The notes under the pieces: model-generated
Seen by the model: only the letters and a program-made list of their open reading frames with translations
The model's database searches: none
What the model was told of the DNA's origin: nothing
From: Clostridiales bacterium 38_11
GTDB lineage: Bacteria; Bacillota; Clostridia; Tissierellales; Dethiosulfatibacteraceae
Direction of reading: 5' to 3'
DNA: 34,738 bases
NCBI GenBank assembly: GCA_001509345.1
Contig: LGGM01000010.1
Coordinates: 1-34,738, forward strand
Position numbers and translations under genes: made by a program
In this document: piece by piece, positions 6,766 to 15,972 of the stretch
Layout: every line of letters begins with the position of its first letter
Numbering within the stretch: the stretch's first letter is position 1

Positions 6766-7533
6766 ATGAAAAAAAGGGTTTTAACAGGTCTTATCGGAGG
6801 ATTCTATATCGGCTTAGCGACCTATTTAGGTGGCGCTCTTTTTAGTTTTACAGTTTTAGGAATTACATTAATTGCTCTTTTTGAGATGGATCAGGCAGTG
6901 AACAAGAAGACCAATATCATCTTCAAACTCAACTATATTACTGCTATCATCATATTTTCTCTTCTCATATTCAGCATTGATTTTAACTTATATATGCTTA
7001 TTACAGCACACACTGTTATGGCAGGCATTATTTTTGTTGTTCATGAAGGTACTGATTTCAGAGACTTATCGGTTACTTTTTTCGGTTTTGCTTACATTGT
7101 ATTACTTTTTTATCATTTTGTTGTTTTTTCAGCCTATCAACATTTTTGGCTTGTATATGCCATTACTTTCAGTGCAGATTCTTTTGCGTATTTGATCGGC
7201 AGCAATTTTGGCAAACACAAGCTGTGTCCAAGATTAAGCCCCAAAAAAAGTATAGAAGGTGCGGTTGGAGGGATTTTTGGAGCTATAATTGTCTCCCTGA
7301 CTGTCAATGCATTTTTATTGAAAGAACCGACTTATTTGATTATAATCATCGCTTTGATTGGCAGTATCGCTTCAATTTTTGGAGATTTATTGGCATCAAA
7401 AATTAAGCGGGAATTCAGCATAAAGGATTATAGTAATGTTCTACCCGGACATGGTGGCATCCTTGACAGATTTGACAGCGTCCTGTTGATGACCCCCATT
7501 ACTTATTACCTGGTAATGATATTGCTATTCTAG
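6766..7533 (+). CDS. cdsA: Phosphatidate cytidylyltransferase
   Basis: Integral membrane enzyme making CDP-diacylglycerol from phosphatidate and CTP, the precursor of phosphatidylglycerol (see pgsA at 30242). The 255-residue product consists of many hydrophobic segments. Near residues 211-237 it carries the complete CDS signature: SKIKR, then KD, then PGHGGILDRFDS. Start ATG 6766 follows AAGGAG inside the uppS stop region, three bases after uppS. rseP begins nine bases after its stop, so the dxr (ispC) gene that often lies between them in Bacillota is absent here. Confidence 0.96.
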   Translation: MKKRVLTGLIGGFYIGLATYLGGALFSFTVLGITLIALFEMDQAVNKKTNIIFKLNYITAIIIFSLLIFSIDFNLYMLITAHTVMAGIIFVVHEGTDFRDLSVTFFGFAYIVLLFYHFVVFSAYQHFWLVYAITFSADSFAYLIGSNFGKHKLCPRLSPKKSIEGAVGGIFGAIIVSLTVNAFLLKEPTYLIIIIALIGSIASIFGDLLASKIKREFSIKDYSNVLPGHGGILDRFDSVLLMTPITYYLVMILLF

Positions 7534-7542
7534 GAGGAAGAT

Positions 7543-8781
7543 ATGTTAACAGCTATAGCTTCAATTCTGATTTTTTCAATGGCCATATTGATTCATGAAC
7601 TTGGCCATTTTTGGGCGGCAAGACAAGCCGGTATCAATGTCAGTGAATTCTCAATCGGGATGGGCCCTGTTCTGTTTCAAAAAAAGGGTAAAGAAACCAT
7701 TTATTATATAAAAGCGCTACCTATCGGTGGTTATATAAAAATGGAAGGTGAGGACGAGGAAGCCATTTCGGAGAGAAGCTTCAGCTCCAAATCGCCATGG
7801 CAGAGATTCAGAGTGATTTTGATGGGACCAGTTATGAATTTTGCATTGGCTCTGGTTATTTTTTTTGTGATTGTGCTTGCCTATGGCATTGCCGGGACAA
7901 CAGTGGATTATATAGACGAAAACGCAACAGAATACGCAGCTGGTTTGAGACCTGGCGATAAAATTACAGAGATTGAAAATACTCGTGTTAGATACTGGGA
8001 AGATCTGACCAACGAAATAATAAAGCATGAAGATCAATACACTTTGACTGTTATTAGGGATAAAGTGGAAAAGACAATTGAAATAAAGCAGAATTATCGC
8101 TACATTATTGGTATCTCTCCTGTAGAAACAGACGGAGAGTATACGACAGAACTTGCGGTTGTCAATGCCAATTATCCAGCTGAAAAGGCCGGGTTGAAAC
8201 CGGGTGATAAGATTTTGTCCATCAATGGAGTTGAAACACTTACTTGGGAAGAAGTCAGGAGCAACATTGCAAACTCGGGTGGAGCGAACCTATTGTTGGA
8301 AATTGAAAGGGATAATCAGACACAGACAGTAGCGGTTATACCGGAAAATCAGATTACAATAGGTTTTTATACAGAGATGAATAAAAGCATTCTGACAGCA
8401 ATTACCGGTTCGATTCATCGCGTTGTGTTTTATATCACGTTGATGTTTCAGCTTATTGGCATGATGATTACCGGACAAGTTGGATCAGAAGCTGTTGCAG
8501 GACCAATCGGAATCATTTCAATGGTGGGCGAAGCTGCTAGGCTTGGATTGTACCCATTGCTGAATCTTATGGCCTTCATTAATATCAACCTTGGATTTAT
8601 AAACCTGATGCCTGTACCCGCACTGGATGGTAGCAGGTTGGTGTTCATTGCCATCGAGGGTATCAGAGGCAAAAGAATATCTCCAGAAAAGGAAGGCTAT
8701 ATTCATTTCATCGGATTTGTGTTTCTGATGGCATTGATGTTCTTTGTTTTGTATAAGGACATTATTAAAATATTGAACTGA
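7543..8781 (+). CDS. rseP: Site-2 zinc metalloprotease RseP/RasP family
   Basis: Intramembrane protease of the S2P class that cleaves membrane-embedded substrates such as anti-sigma factors and signal-peptide remnants (RasP in Bacillus). The 412-residue protein has HELGH at residues 18-22 in the first membrane helix, the zinc site. Two PDZ-like domains follow (about 105-185 and 190-270, each with GL(R/K)PGDKI). The second catalytic segment NLMPVPALDGSRL lies near residue 355 and supplies the third zinc ligand, Asp. At least three further hydrophobic segments fit the usual topology. Start ATG 7543 follows GGAGGA. No anti-sigma factor is encoded nearby, so its substrates are not evident. Confidence 0.95.
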   Translation: MLTAIASILIFSMAILIHELGHFWAARQAGINVSEFSIGMGPVLFQKKGKETIYYIKALPIGGYIKMEGEDEEAISERSFSSKSPWQRFRVILMGPVMNFALALVIFFVIVLAYGIAGTTVDYIDENATEYAAGLRPGDKITEIENTRVRYWEDLTNEIIKHEDQYTLTVIRDKVEKTIEIKQNYRYIIGISPVETDGEYTTELAVVNANYPAEKAGLKPGDKILSINGVETLTWEEVRSNIANSGGANLLLEIERDNQTQTVAVIPENQITIGFYTEMNKSILTAITGSIHRVVFYITLMFQLIGMMITGQVGSEAVAGPIGIISMVGEAARLGLYPLLNLMAFININLGFINLMPVPALDGSRLVFIAIEGIRGKRISPEKEGYIHFIGFVFLMALMFFVLYKDIIKILN

Positions 8782-8789
8782 GGTTTCAA

Positions 8790-9827
8790 ATGAAAAAAAA
8801 AGTATATTACGGAGATGTTCCAGTAGGTGCCGATAGTGTCATAACCGTTCAGTCCATGACCAATACATCAACAGCTGATGCTGCTTCAACAATCGAACAA
8901 ATCAAATTGCTGGAATCGGTGGGATGCGATATCATACGTTGTGCGGTACCGGACATGGCAAGTGCTCGAGCAATTCTAAAAATTAAAAAGCAAATAAATA
9001 TACCATTGGTGGCGGATATCCATTTTGATTATAGGCTAGCTGTAGAATCAGTCAAAATGGGAGCCGACGGTATCAGAATCAATCCGGGAAACATAGGTAA
9101 CAGGTCAAAAGTCATTGAGGTTGTGCGTGCCTGCAAAGAAAGGAATATTCCTATAAGGGTAGGTGTGAACTCAGGATCCGTGAACCAAGCGTTTTTGGAT
9201 AAATTTAATGGATTGAACAAACATTCTCTGGTAGAGAGTGCCCTAGAGCAAGTCAATATCATTGAGGATACTGGTTATGACAATTTGGTTATTTCTATCA
9301 AATCATCTGATGTACGACTGACTTATGATTCCTATTCACTCATGTCACAGAGAACAGATTACCCTTTACATCTGGGTGTTACAGAAGCTGGTTCCTATTC
9401 AAATGGAGTCATAAAATCCGCTATGGGTATCGGGAGTCTGCTATTGAATGGCTTAGGAGATACGATACGGGTTTCTCTGACAGACACACCTGATAAGGAA
9501 GTGATAGTTGGTAGAAAAATACTGCAGTTTTTGAAACTCAGACCCTATGGTCCCAATATCATATCCTGTCCAACCTGCGGCAGGACCAAAATAGATCTAA
9601 TAGGCATTTCTACAGAAGTTGAAAAAAGACTCACCACATGCAAAAAAGACGTAACGGTCGCCATTATGGGTTGTGTTGTGAATGGACCCGGAGAGGCGAA
9701 AGAAGCGGATATTGGAATTGCTGGTGGCAAAGGGGAAGCTGTTTTGTTTAAAAAAGGACAGATAATTAGAAAAGTTCGCGAGGATGAAATAATCGATGTA
9801 TTAATGGAAGAAATTGAAAAAATATAG
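8790..9827 (+). CDS. ispG: 4-hydroxy-3-methylbut-2-enyl diphosphate synthase
   Basis: IspG (GcpE) performs the reductive ring opening of methylerythritol cyclodiphosphate in the MEP isoprenoid pathway, feeding UppS. The 345-residue protein has the N-terminal TIM-barrel part (QSMTNTSTADAASTIEQI, RINPGNIG) and a C-terminal [4Fe-4S] domain with cysteines at 260 and 263 (SCPTCGR) and 295 (GCVVNGPGE). All three cluster cysteines and the following Glu are present. Start ATG 8790 follows GAGGT, eight bases after rseP. The stop codon lies inside a hairpin (9824-9845). Its presence implies a MEP pathway, although dxr is not in its common place upstream. Confidence 0.97.
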   Translation: MKKKVYYGDVPVGADSVITVQSMTNTSTADAASTIEQIKLLESVGCDIIRCAVPDMASARAILKIKKQINIPLVADIHFDYRLAVESVKMGADGIRINPGNIGNRSKVIEVVRACKERNIPIRVGVNSGSVNQAFLDKFNGLNKHSLVESALEQVNIIEDTGYDNLVISIKSSDVRLTYDSYSLMSQRTDYPLHLGVTEAGSYSNGVIKSAMGIGSLLLNGLGDTIRVSLTDTPDKEVIVGRKILQFLKLRPYGPNIISCPTCGRTKIDLIGISTEVEKRLTTCKKDVTVAIMGCVVNGPGEAKEADIGIAGGKGEAVLFKKGQIIRKVREDEIIDVLMEEIEKI

Positions 9828-9848
9828 CTGCTGACAGGCAGCTATTTT
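9824..9848 (+). terminator. Stem-loop at the ispG stop codon
   Basis: ATAGCTGC (9824-9831), loop TGACAG, GCAGCTAT (9838-9845), then TTTG. The ispG TAG stop (9825-9827) is part of the stem. The T-tail is short, so termination may be partial; polC starts only 15 bases later. Confidence 0.6.
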
Positions 9849-9859
9849 GTGGAGATACT

Positions 9860-12800
9860 ATGCTTGATGAATCTAAGAAACCTCTAAAAAAATCTCAAAT
9901 CTCTAAAATATGTCTTAATCATACGGAACGCAATATACTAATAGGAATCAATAGTGATGTTCTGTATTCCATAAATGATATTGATAATCTCAGTGAATGG
10001 TACAAAAGCAGGCTGGGATTTGATTACGATATCCAGATTTCCTATATGGATGAGATCGATACAATAGAAAAAGAAATGCTTGTAAGCAATATATTGTATC
10101 TGCTTAAAAATAACCACAATTCATTGGTAAAGGAAATTGATAAAGATTGTATCAGTCTGACAAATGTCAGTGAGGTTTCAATAACCGTCAAGAACAGGAT
10201 TCTTTATGAGAAAATGCTACTAAACAAGACCAGTCAAAAGATTTCTCAGATTTTCAAATCCCTTTACCAATATGACATTCAAATGACTTTAGATTTTAAA
10301 GAGCAGGTAAGTCATATGGATCTTACAAAGGAATTGGAAAAAATAGTCAGAGAGACAACACAATCAAACACACCGGTACAAAAAAAGACAAATAGCAAGA
10401 AAAAAAGGATTAACAAGGAAGTCTTGTTCGGAAAAAAAATCAGCGATATACCTGTCGACATCAATGACATAGATGATGTCGATGGTTTGGAATATTGCAT
10501 CAAGGGAGAAATTCTTAATACCAGAATAAAAGAAATAAAAAAGGACCTCTATCTTATTCAGATGGATGTTACCGATTATACCAACTCTGTAACGGTTAAA
10601 GCTTTTATAAGGGGAGAAGAAAAGATCAATAAGTTAAAGACCCCAATAGTTGGCGATGTTGTTCTAGTCAAGGGCAAAAGCATGTATGACAGCTTTTCCA
10701 GAGAACACCTGATTATAGCTCAAAGCATTAACTCTTGCAATGAAAAACGGATAATGAGAGACCTAAGTGAAGAAAAAAGAATTGAGCTACATGTTCATAG
10801 CAAAATGAGCGCACTTGACGGTATCAGTGATTTCGACAAAATCGCAAAAAGAGCGAAGGAATGGGGACACAAAGCAATAGCACTGACAGATCATGGTGTT
10901 TTGCAAGGGTTTCCGGAAGCTATGTTAACCGCTAAAAAGCACAATATAAAAATTCTATACGGTATGGAAGGTTATTTATGCGAGGACGGCGTTGATATCA
11001 TCAAAAATCCTATTGATTATGATTTCACCGAAGAGATAGTCGTTTTTGACTTGGAAACAACGGGATTGTCACCTGTAAGCGACCGAATTATAGAAATCGG
11101 AGCAGTTAAGCTTAAAAATCTTGAGGTTGTTGATACATTTCATATAATGGTCAATCCTAAAATAGACATACCCTATAAAATAACAAAGATTACCGGCATT
11201 ACCAATGAAGATGTCAAGAAAGAACCAGATATAAAGTCAGCTCTGGTAGATTTTCTTGGTTTTATTGGTGATTGTGAGGTTTTATGCGCTCATAATGCCA
11301 GCTTCGACTATTCATTTCTCAGAAATAATCTAGATTCACCAAGACAGTTCTGTGTTATTGATACACTGGAGCTGTCTAGATATCTACTAAAAAAACGCAA
11401 AAGCTACAAGCTGAGTAATCTATGTAAGGATTTAAATATAACACTAGAAAATCATCACCGTGCTACAGATGACGCATTGGCTGCAGCAAGGCTCCTTGTC
11501 ATCTTGATTGAGATGTTGCAATCTAAGAATCTTGAAAATATAATTGAAATCAACACCAACATAGGGGAAGAAAGAAGCATTGCGAATTCAAAAACATACC
11601 ATGTTATTATATTGGTAAAAAACTATATTGGATTGAAAAATCTATATAAGTTGGTTTCTGAATCACACCTGAATTATTTCTATAAAAAACCTTTGTTGCC
11701 AAGATCACTCCTAAACCAATACAGAGAAGGTCTTATCCTAGGAACAGCCTGTCAATCAGGGGAATTGTTCAAAGCTATACTTTCAGGAGCACCAGACTAT
11801 GAGTTGGATAAGATTGTTCAACAATACGATTTTCTGGAGATTCAACCCTTGTCCAATAATTTGAATCTGGTCAAGAGTGGTAGATTAAGAGATGAGAAAG
11901 ATTTGATTGAAATCAATAAAAAAATCATAGACCTGGGAACCAGAAACAACAAACTGGTTTGTGCCACAGGAGATGTTCATTTTCTTGACAAGAAGGACAG
12001 TATAGTCAGAGAAATACTGATGACCGGACAGGGATATAATGATGCGGATGACCAGCCATCAATCTATTTTAAGACTACAAATGAAATGCTCGCTGAATTC
12101 GAATACCTGGACAAGACTGTAAGAGAAGAGGTTGTCATCAAAAATCCTAATCTAGTCGCTGATTGGATTGAAGAGATTCAACCAATTCCAGAGGGTGTAT
12201 ATCCACCTATTATTGAGGGATCGGATATCAACTTAAGAGACATCACAATCCAGAATGCCGTTAAAATGTATGGGGATCCTTTGCCTGAGCTTGTGCAGGA
12301 AAGACTGGAAAGAGAGCTACATTCGATTATCAGCCACGGTTATGCCGTTATGTATGTCATTGCAAGGAAATTGGTCGAAAAATCTGTTGAAGATGGATAC
12401 ATCGTAGGCTCCAGAGGGTCTGTCGGATCCTCGTTTGCAGCTACAATGAGCAATATAACCGAGGTCAATCCGCTTCCACCGCATTACATATGCCCAGCAT
12501 GTAAGCATAGTCAATTTGTGACAGATGGCAGCTATAGCTCCGGCGTGGATATGCCTTCAAAATCTTGTCCTATGTGCGGAGTATCATATATTAAGGAGGG
12601 ACACGACATACCTTTCGAAGTCTTTTTAGGATTTGAAGGCGACAAGGAACCCGACATTGACTTGAATTTTGCGGCCAAGGAGCAGATAGAAGCCATGAGA
12701 TATACTGAGGAACTATTTGGAGAAGGGTATGTTTATCGTGCTGGAACAATTGGAACTATAGCCTCCAAAACTGCCTACGGGTTTGTTAAAAATTATTTTG

Positions 12801-14074
12801 ATGATAAGAGTATCCAATTAAGAAATGCTGAGACAAACCGCTTGGTAGATTATTGCACAGGTGTCAAAAAAACCACTGGACAGCATCCGGGAGGTGTGAT
12901 GATTGTTCCTAAAAATAAAGAGATATATGATTTCACACCCATTCAATATCCTGCAAATAATAGAAAATCCGGAGTCAAAACGACACATTTCGATTATCAT
13001 TCGATCTCTGGAAGAATACTTAAACTGGATATTCTCGGACACGATACACCAACCATTATCAAGATGCTCGAAGATATGACGGGATTCAGAAGCTCAAATG
13101 TCCCGTTAGATGATGAAGCAACTTTATCCCTATTTGTATCTCCTAAGGCCTTAGGTGTAACATGTGATGAAATTGGATGTGAAACAGGAACACTGGGAAT
13201 CCCTGAGTTTGGGACAGGTTTTGTCAGACAGATGCTGATGGATACTAATCCAAAGACTTTTTCAGACCTTGTGAGGATATCCGGATTATCCCATGGTGAG
13301 AGTGTCTGGGTTGGAAACGCGCAGGATTATATCAGAAGTAACCAAACTACCATAAAGCATGTTATATCAACAAGAGATGATATTATGACTTTCCTGATAT
13401 ACCAAGGCTTAGGTAAGAAGAAAGCCTTTGATATTATGGAAAGAGTCAGAAAAGGAAAAGGCGTAACAGATGAAGACGTTGAGGAAATGAAACAACATAA
13501 TGTACCTCAATGGTACATTGATTCATGTAACAAGATTAAATATATGTTTCCAAAAGCGCACGCTGTTGCATATGTAACCATGTCTGTCAAAATTGCTTAT
13601 TATAAGGTTCATTTCCCATTGGCTTTTTATGCAGCTTTTTTCACAATGAAAGCGCTTGATTTTGATGCGGACCTGATTCTAAAAGGTGAGAAACATATTC
13701 AAAATGTTATTAAAGAAATAAATAACAGGGAAGACAAATCCCAAAAAGACAAGAATTCTATAGTTGTTTTAGAGGTAGTACTTGAAATGTATAAGAGAGG
13801 CTATGAGATCTTGCCTGTGGATTTATATCTATCAGACCATAAAGAGTTCAGAATTAGAGATGATAAATTATTACCACCACTTATATCGCTGGAGGGTATA
13901 GGTGAGACAGTTGCAGCCAACATCCAATCAGAAAGAAAGATAAGCCCTTTCATATCTGTTGAAGACCTGATGAAAAGGGCTAAAGTCAACAAAACCAATA
14001 TTGAAGTCTTTAAGACACATGGATGCCTTGATGGGCTCAATGAGAGTAATCAAATATCAATATTTAATATTTGA
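9860..14074 (+). CDS. polC: DNA polymerase III alpha subunit, PolC type
   Basis: The replicative polymerase of low-G+C Gram-positives, with built-in 3'-5' proofreading. The 1404 residues match full-length PolC. In order: N-terminal domain (1-185); OB-fold (about 200-300); PHP domain starting with LHVHSKMSALDG (about 310), interrupted by a DnaQ-type exonuclease (FDLETTG near 395, HNASFDYSFL, HHRATDDALAAARLL near 535) and resuming after it; the polymerase core with the Cys4 zinc site CPAC...CPMC just before PDIDLNF (about 931), which carries the catalytic aspartates; and a C-terminal helix-hairpin-helix region (LEGIGETVAANI). Start ATG 9860 follows GGAG. The -35 box of the next operon overlaps its stop codon. 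No damage seen. Confidence 0.98.
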   Translation: MLDESKKPLKKSQISKICLNHTERNILIGINSDVLYSINDIDNLSEWYKSRLGFDYDIQISYMDEIDTIEKEMLVSNILYLLKNNHNSLVKEIDKDCISLTNVSEVSITVKNRILYEKMLLNKTSQKISQIFKSLYQYDIQMTLDFKEQVSHMDLTKELEKIVRETTQSNTPVQKKTNSKKKRINKEVLFGKKISDIPVDINDIDDVDGLEYCIKGEILNTRIKEIKKDLYLIQMDVTDYTNSVTVKAFIRGEEKINKLKTPIVGDVVLVKGKSMYDSFSREHLIIAQSINSCNEKRIMRDLSEEKRIELHVHSKMSALDGISDFDKIAKRAKEWGHKAIALTDHGVLQGFPEAMLTAKKHNIKILYGMEGYLCEDGVDIIKNPIDYDFTEEIVVFDLETTGLSPVSDRIIEIGAVKLKNLEVVDTFHIMVNPKIDIPYKITKITGITNEDVKKEPDIKSALVDFLGFIGDCEVLCAHNASFDYSFLRNNLDSPRQFCVIDTLELSRYLLKKRKSYKLSNLCKDLNITLENHHRATDDALAAARLLVILIEMLQSKNLENIIEINTNIGEERSIANSKTYHVIILVKNYIGLKNLYKLVSESHLNYFYKKPLLPRSLLNQYREGLILGTACQSGELFKAILSGAPDYELDKIVQQYDFLEIQPLSNNLNLVKSGRLRDEKDLIEINKKIIDLGTRNNKLVCATGDVHFLDKKDSIVREILMTGQGYNDADDQPSIYFKTTNEMLAEFEYLDKTVREEVVIKNPNLVADWIEEIQPIPEGVYPPIIEGSDINLRDITIQNAVKMYGDPLPELVQERLERELHSIISHGYAVMYVIARKLVEKSVEDGYIVGSRGSVGSSFAATMSNITEVNPLPPHYICPACKHSQFVTDGSYSSGVDMPSKSCPMCGVSYIKEGHDIPFEVFLGFEGDKEPDIDLNFAAKEQIEAMRYTEELFGEGYVYRAGTIGTIASKTAYGFVKNYFDDKSIQLRNAETNRLVDYCTGVKKTTGQHPGGVMIVPKNKEIYDFTPIQYPANNRKSGVKTTHFDYHSISGRILKLDILGHDTPTIIKMLEDMTGFRSSNVPLDDEATLSLFVSPKALGVTCDEIGCETGTLGIPEFGTGFVRQMLMDTNPKTFSDLVRISGLSHGESVWVGNAQDYIRSNQTTIKHVISTRDDIMTFLIYQGLGKKKAFDIMERVRKGKGVTDEDVEEMKQHNVPQWYIDSCNKIKYMFPKAHAVAYVTMSVKIAYYKVHFPLAFYAAFFTMKALDFDADLILKGEKHIQNVIKEINNREDKSQKDKNSIVVLEVVLEMYKRGYEILPVDLYLSDHKEFRIRDDKLLPPLISLEGIGETVAANIQSERKISPFISVEDLMKRAKVNKTNIEVFKTHGCLDGLNESNQISIFNI

Positions 14075-14099
14075 AAAAGTAAAATTAATATGTTATAAT
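14071..14099 (+). promoter_or_regulatory. Promoter of the rimP-nusA-infB operon
   Basis: TTGAAA (14071-14076), 17-base spacer, TATAAT (14094-14099). A near-consensus sigma-A promoter whose -35 box overlaps the polC TGA stop (14072-14074). Confidence 0.85.
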
Positions 14100-14126
14100 A
14101 CAATGTGAGTAAAGAAATTGGCCGAT

Positions 14127-14148
14127 AAGAGTGGGAATTCCCACTCTT
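14127..14148 (+). promoter_or_regulatory. Perfect hairpin in the rimP leader
   Basis: AAGAGTGGG (14127-14135), loop AATT, CCCACTCTT (14140-14148). It lies between the promoter and the rimP binding site, followed by TCTAATTG and not a T-run. It may be a weak attenuator or an mRNA-stabilising structure for the nusA operon, which in several bacteria is controlled by NusA itself. Confidence 0.55.
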
Positions 14149-14172
14149 TCTAATTGCCTTAAGGAGCTTTGA

Positions 14173-14634
14173 ATGGACAAGAAAAATCTAATTAAAAATG
14201 TGACTCTAATAGCTGAAAAAGCGATGCAAAATACAGACTTAAGAATATTTGACATTGAGTATGTCAGGGAAAGTGGCATCAATATTTTAAGAATTTTCAT
14301 CGATAAAGAAAATGGTGTGGACCTAGAAGACTGTGCTATTGTAAGCAACCTAATCAGTGACGAGCTAGATAAATACGACTTCATTGATGAAGCATATCAT
14401 CTTGAGGTGTCTTCACCGGGTATAGACAGGCCATTTAAATCAGATGGAGATTATAAAAACAACATTGACAACTTGGTTGAAGTGAAATTATATAAGAAAC
14501 TGAATGATTCAAAGTTGTATGTCGGAAAGCTCAAAAGCTTCAATAGTGAAGAGATAGAGCTTGAAGAGAACGGAGAAATAATCAGAATTTCAAGGAGCGA
14601 TATATCTAAAATAAATAAAGGAATTGAATTTTAA
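14173..14634 (+). CDS. rimP: Ribosome maturation factor RimP
   Basis: RimP assists 30S subunit maturation. The 153-residue product has the two expected parts: an N-terminal alpha/beta domain with FDIEYVRESG and LRIFIDKENGVDLEDC, then the central motif LEVSSPGIDRPFKSD (about residues 76-90), and a C-terminal SH3-like beta domain. The motif SSPGxDRPL is the family hallmark, here with Phe for Leu. Start ATG 14173 follows AAGGAG. It opens the rimP-nusA-ylxR-ylxQ-infB-rbfA operon from the promoter at 14071-14099; its TAA overlaps an upstream in-frame ATG of nusA that I do not consider the real start. Confidence 0.95.
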   Translation: MDKKNLIKNVTLIAEKAMQNTDLRIFDIEYVRESGINILRIFIDKENGVDLEDCAIVSNLISDELDKYDFIDEAYHLEVSSPGIDRPFKSDGDYKNNIDNLVEVKLYKKLNDSKLYVGKLKSFNSEEIELEENGEIIRISRSDISKINKGIEF

Positions 14635-14645
14635 TGGAGGATAAA

Positions 14646-15701
14646 ATGAACAAAGATTTTATCAGAGCTATCGAAGAGCTTGAAAAAGAAAAAGGAATTA
14701 CAAAAGAGACTGTCATTGAAGCGATAGAGATGGCATTGATTTCCGGCTACAAGAAAAACTATGGTAAAGCCGGCAATGTAAAAGTTGAAATTGATATTGA
14801 GACGGGTGAGTACAAAATATATTCTGAAAGGACCGTAGTTGATGAGATGGTCGATGAAGGGCTTGAAATAAGTCTGGAAGAAGCCAGAAAAATCGATCAG
14901 AAATTTGAAATAGGCGATAGTGTCAAGATTCAAGTCAGACCCAAGGAAGAATTTGGAAGGATTGCCGCACAGACCTCCAGGCAAGTTATACTGCAAAAAA
15001 TCAGAGAAGCTGAAAGAGAGAACATATACGAGGAGTTTCACGGCAGAGAGAGTGAGATTGTTACGGGAGTAGTACAAAGAATCAGCAAAAATAACATTTT
15101 TGTCAATCTAGGTAAGATTGAGGGGATATTAACTGAAGGTGAATTGATTCCCGGTGAAACTTACAGACAAGGAGATAGGATAAAAGCAGTAATACTGGAC
15201 GTGAAAAATACAAGCAAGGGTGCCAGTATTACCCTATCAAGGACACATCCTAATCTGGTAAAGAGGTTATTTGAATTGGAAGTACCTGAGATTTATGATG
15301 GTGTCATCGATATTTTCAACATATCAAGGGAAGCAGGTTCCAGATCAAAATTAGCCGTTATTTCCAATGATGAGAACGTTGATCCGGTTGGATCTTGCGT
15401 TGGCAACAAAGGAACAAGGGTTAAAGCTGTTGTCGATGAGATAGATGGCGAAAAAATAGACATTATAGTCTATGACAAAGATCCTGCGAAGTTTATTGCT
15501 AATAGCTTAAGCCCAGCCACCGCTGTTAAGGTTGTGATCAACGAAAAAACGAAAAGCGCCCTTGTAGTGGTACCTGATTATCAATTGTCGCTTGCTATCG
15601 GTAAAGAAGGACAGAATGCCAGGTTGGCTGCGAAACTGACCGGTTGGAAGATCGATATCAAGAGCGAAACTCAATATGCAGAACTAAAAAAAGGTGATTA
15701 G
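14646..15701 (+). CDS. nusA: Transcription termination/antitermination factor NusA
   Basis: NusA binds RNA polymerase near the exit channel and modulates pausing, termination and antitermination. I start it at ATG 14646 (MNKDFIRAIEELEKEKGI) because TGGAGG lies just upstream and this is the usual Bacillota N-terminus; ATG 14634 is in frame but has no binding site. The 351 residues show the polymerase-binding N-domain (1-125), an S1 domain (about 130-200, with GVVQRISKNNIFVNLG), and two KH domains (with DPVGSCVGNKGTRV near 250 and AIGKEGQNARLAAKLTGW near 320). There are no C-terminal acidic repeats, as normal for Gram-positives. Confidence 0.97.
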   Translation: MNKDFIRAIEELEKEKGITKETVIEAIEMALISGYKKNYGKAGNVKVEIDIETGEYKIYSERTVVDEMVDEGLEISLEEARKIDQKFEIGDSVKIQVRPKEEFGRIAAQTSRQVILQKIREAERENIYEEFHGRESEIVTGVVQRISKNNIFVNLGKIEGILTEGELIPGETYRQGDRIKAVILDVKNTSKGASITLSRTHPNLVKRLFELEVPEIYDGVIDIFNISREAGSRSKLAVISNDENVDPVGSCVGNKGTRVKAVVDEIDGEKIDIIVYDKDPAKFIANSLSPATAVKVVINEKTKSALVVVPDYQLSLAIGKEGQNARLAAKLTGWKIDIKSETQYAELKKGD

Positions 15702-15702
15702 A

Positions 15703-15972
15703 ATGGTAAAAAAAAAGATACCCATGAGAAAATGCTTGGGTTGTGGTGAGATATTTCCCAAGAAAAATTTGATAAGAGTTGTACACAATAAAGAGGGAGA
15801 TACTTTTATCGACCTGAAAGGCAAAGCTAACGGTAGAGGAGCTTACATCTGTAAAAAAATTGATTGCTATGAAAAAGCATTTAAGTCAAAGAGATTAAAC
15901 AAAGCATTTGAATGTGAGATATCTGAAGAAATCTATAAAGATATGCTAAAGGTGTTAGAGGATGACAGATAA
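15703..15972 (+). CDS. ylxR: YlxR-family RNA-binding protein
   Basis: Small basic protein of the YlxR (DUF448) family, nearly always encoded between nusA and infB and thought to bind nucleic acid; reported links include RNase P and transcription control. The 89 residues begin MVKKKIPMRKCLGCGE, the family's conserved front, and include GRGAYICKK (about residues 47-55) before a helical end. I choose ATG 15703, preceded by GGTGAT; a GTG at 15694 in the same frame lies within the nusA end and adds only three residues. It overlaps ylxQ by 11 bases, indicating translational coupling. Confidence 0.92.
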   Translation: MVKKKIPMRKCLGCGEIFPKKNLIRVVHNKEGDTFIDLKGKANGRGAYICKKIDCYEKAFKSKRLNKAFECEISEEIYKDMLKVLEDDR

